Source: Bacillota bacterium
GTDB taxonomy: Bacteria > Bacillota > Bacilli > Bacillales_B > DSM-18226
DNA: 6,369 nucleotides
Reading direction: 5' to 3'
Assembly: GCA_021821235.1 (NCBI GenBank)
Contig: JAKACS010000192.1
Span: forward strand, 1 to 6,369
Positions 6,347-6,369 of this stretch are shown one piece after another. The notes beneath the pieces were generated by a model. That model had not been told where the DNA came from, searched no databases, and worked only from the letters and a program-made list of their open reading frames with translations. The position numbers were made by a program, and so were the translations under genes. The first letter of the stretch is position 1. Each line of letters opens with the position of its first letter.

Positions 6347-6369
6347 TATATTTAAAATATTTTGTCTGT

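Noticed and set aside
6347..6363. AT-rich near-palindrome upstream of the regulator as a second operator
   Set aside because: It is imperfect, consists almost only of A and T, and shares no TTGTA core with the palindrome before gabT; an AT-rich promoter-upstream element is a simpler reading.

Overview
The window looks like part of a chromosome from a low-to-medium-GC Firmicute, most likely Bacillales. The evidence is strong AAGGAGG-type ribosome binding sites before nearly every gene, TTG and GTG starts paired with good Shine-Dalgarno sequences, a Bacillus-like lipoprotein signal peptide, and protein sequences close in style to Bacillaceae families. I cannot name the genus. There are no mobile elements, RNA genes or CRISPR arrays, and no gap longer than 300 bases.

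All seven genes lie on the minus strand and read from right to left, as one apparent catabolic operon. First is a GntR/FCD-family regulator (5597-6286) behind a readable sigma-A-type promoter (6318-6346). Next is a 59-base gap holding a perfect 14-bp palindrome typical of FCD-type operators, inside a cluster of TTGTA half-sites. Then come a GabT-type class III aminotransferase (4188-5537), a histidinol-dehydrogenase-family enzyme (2902-4173), a complete polar amino acid ABC importer (lipoprotein 2013-2876, permease 1215-1922, ATPase 470-1222), and the first 152 codons of an aldehyde dehydrogenase that runs off the left edge (1-457). A hairpin with a short U-tract (1963-2000) sits between the lipoprotein and permease genes. 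It probably lowers expression of the membrane components relative to the binding protein.

Read together, the genes describe uptake of a small amino compound and its breakdown. The importer brings the compound in. The aminotransferase moves an omega-amino group to 2-oxoglutarate, giving a semialdehyde, and the aldehyde dehydrogenase oxidises that to an acid. The HisD-family enzyme oxidises an alcohol to a carboxylate using NAD. No other histidine biosynthesis gene is present, so the HisD-like protein is probably a catabolic paralogue with a different substrate. The substrate of the operon cannot be read from the sequence. GABA-type chemistry is best supported, and the HisD-like step is the part that a plain GABA pathway does not explain.
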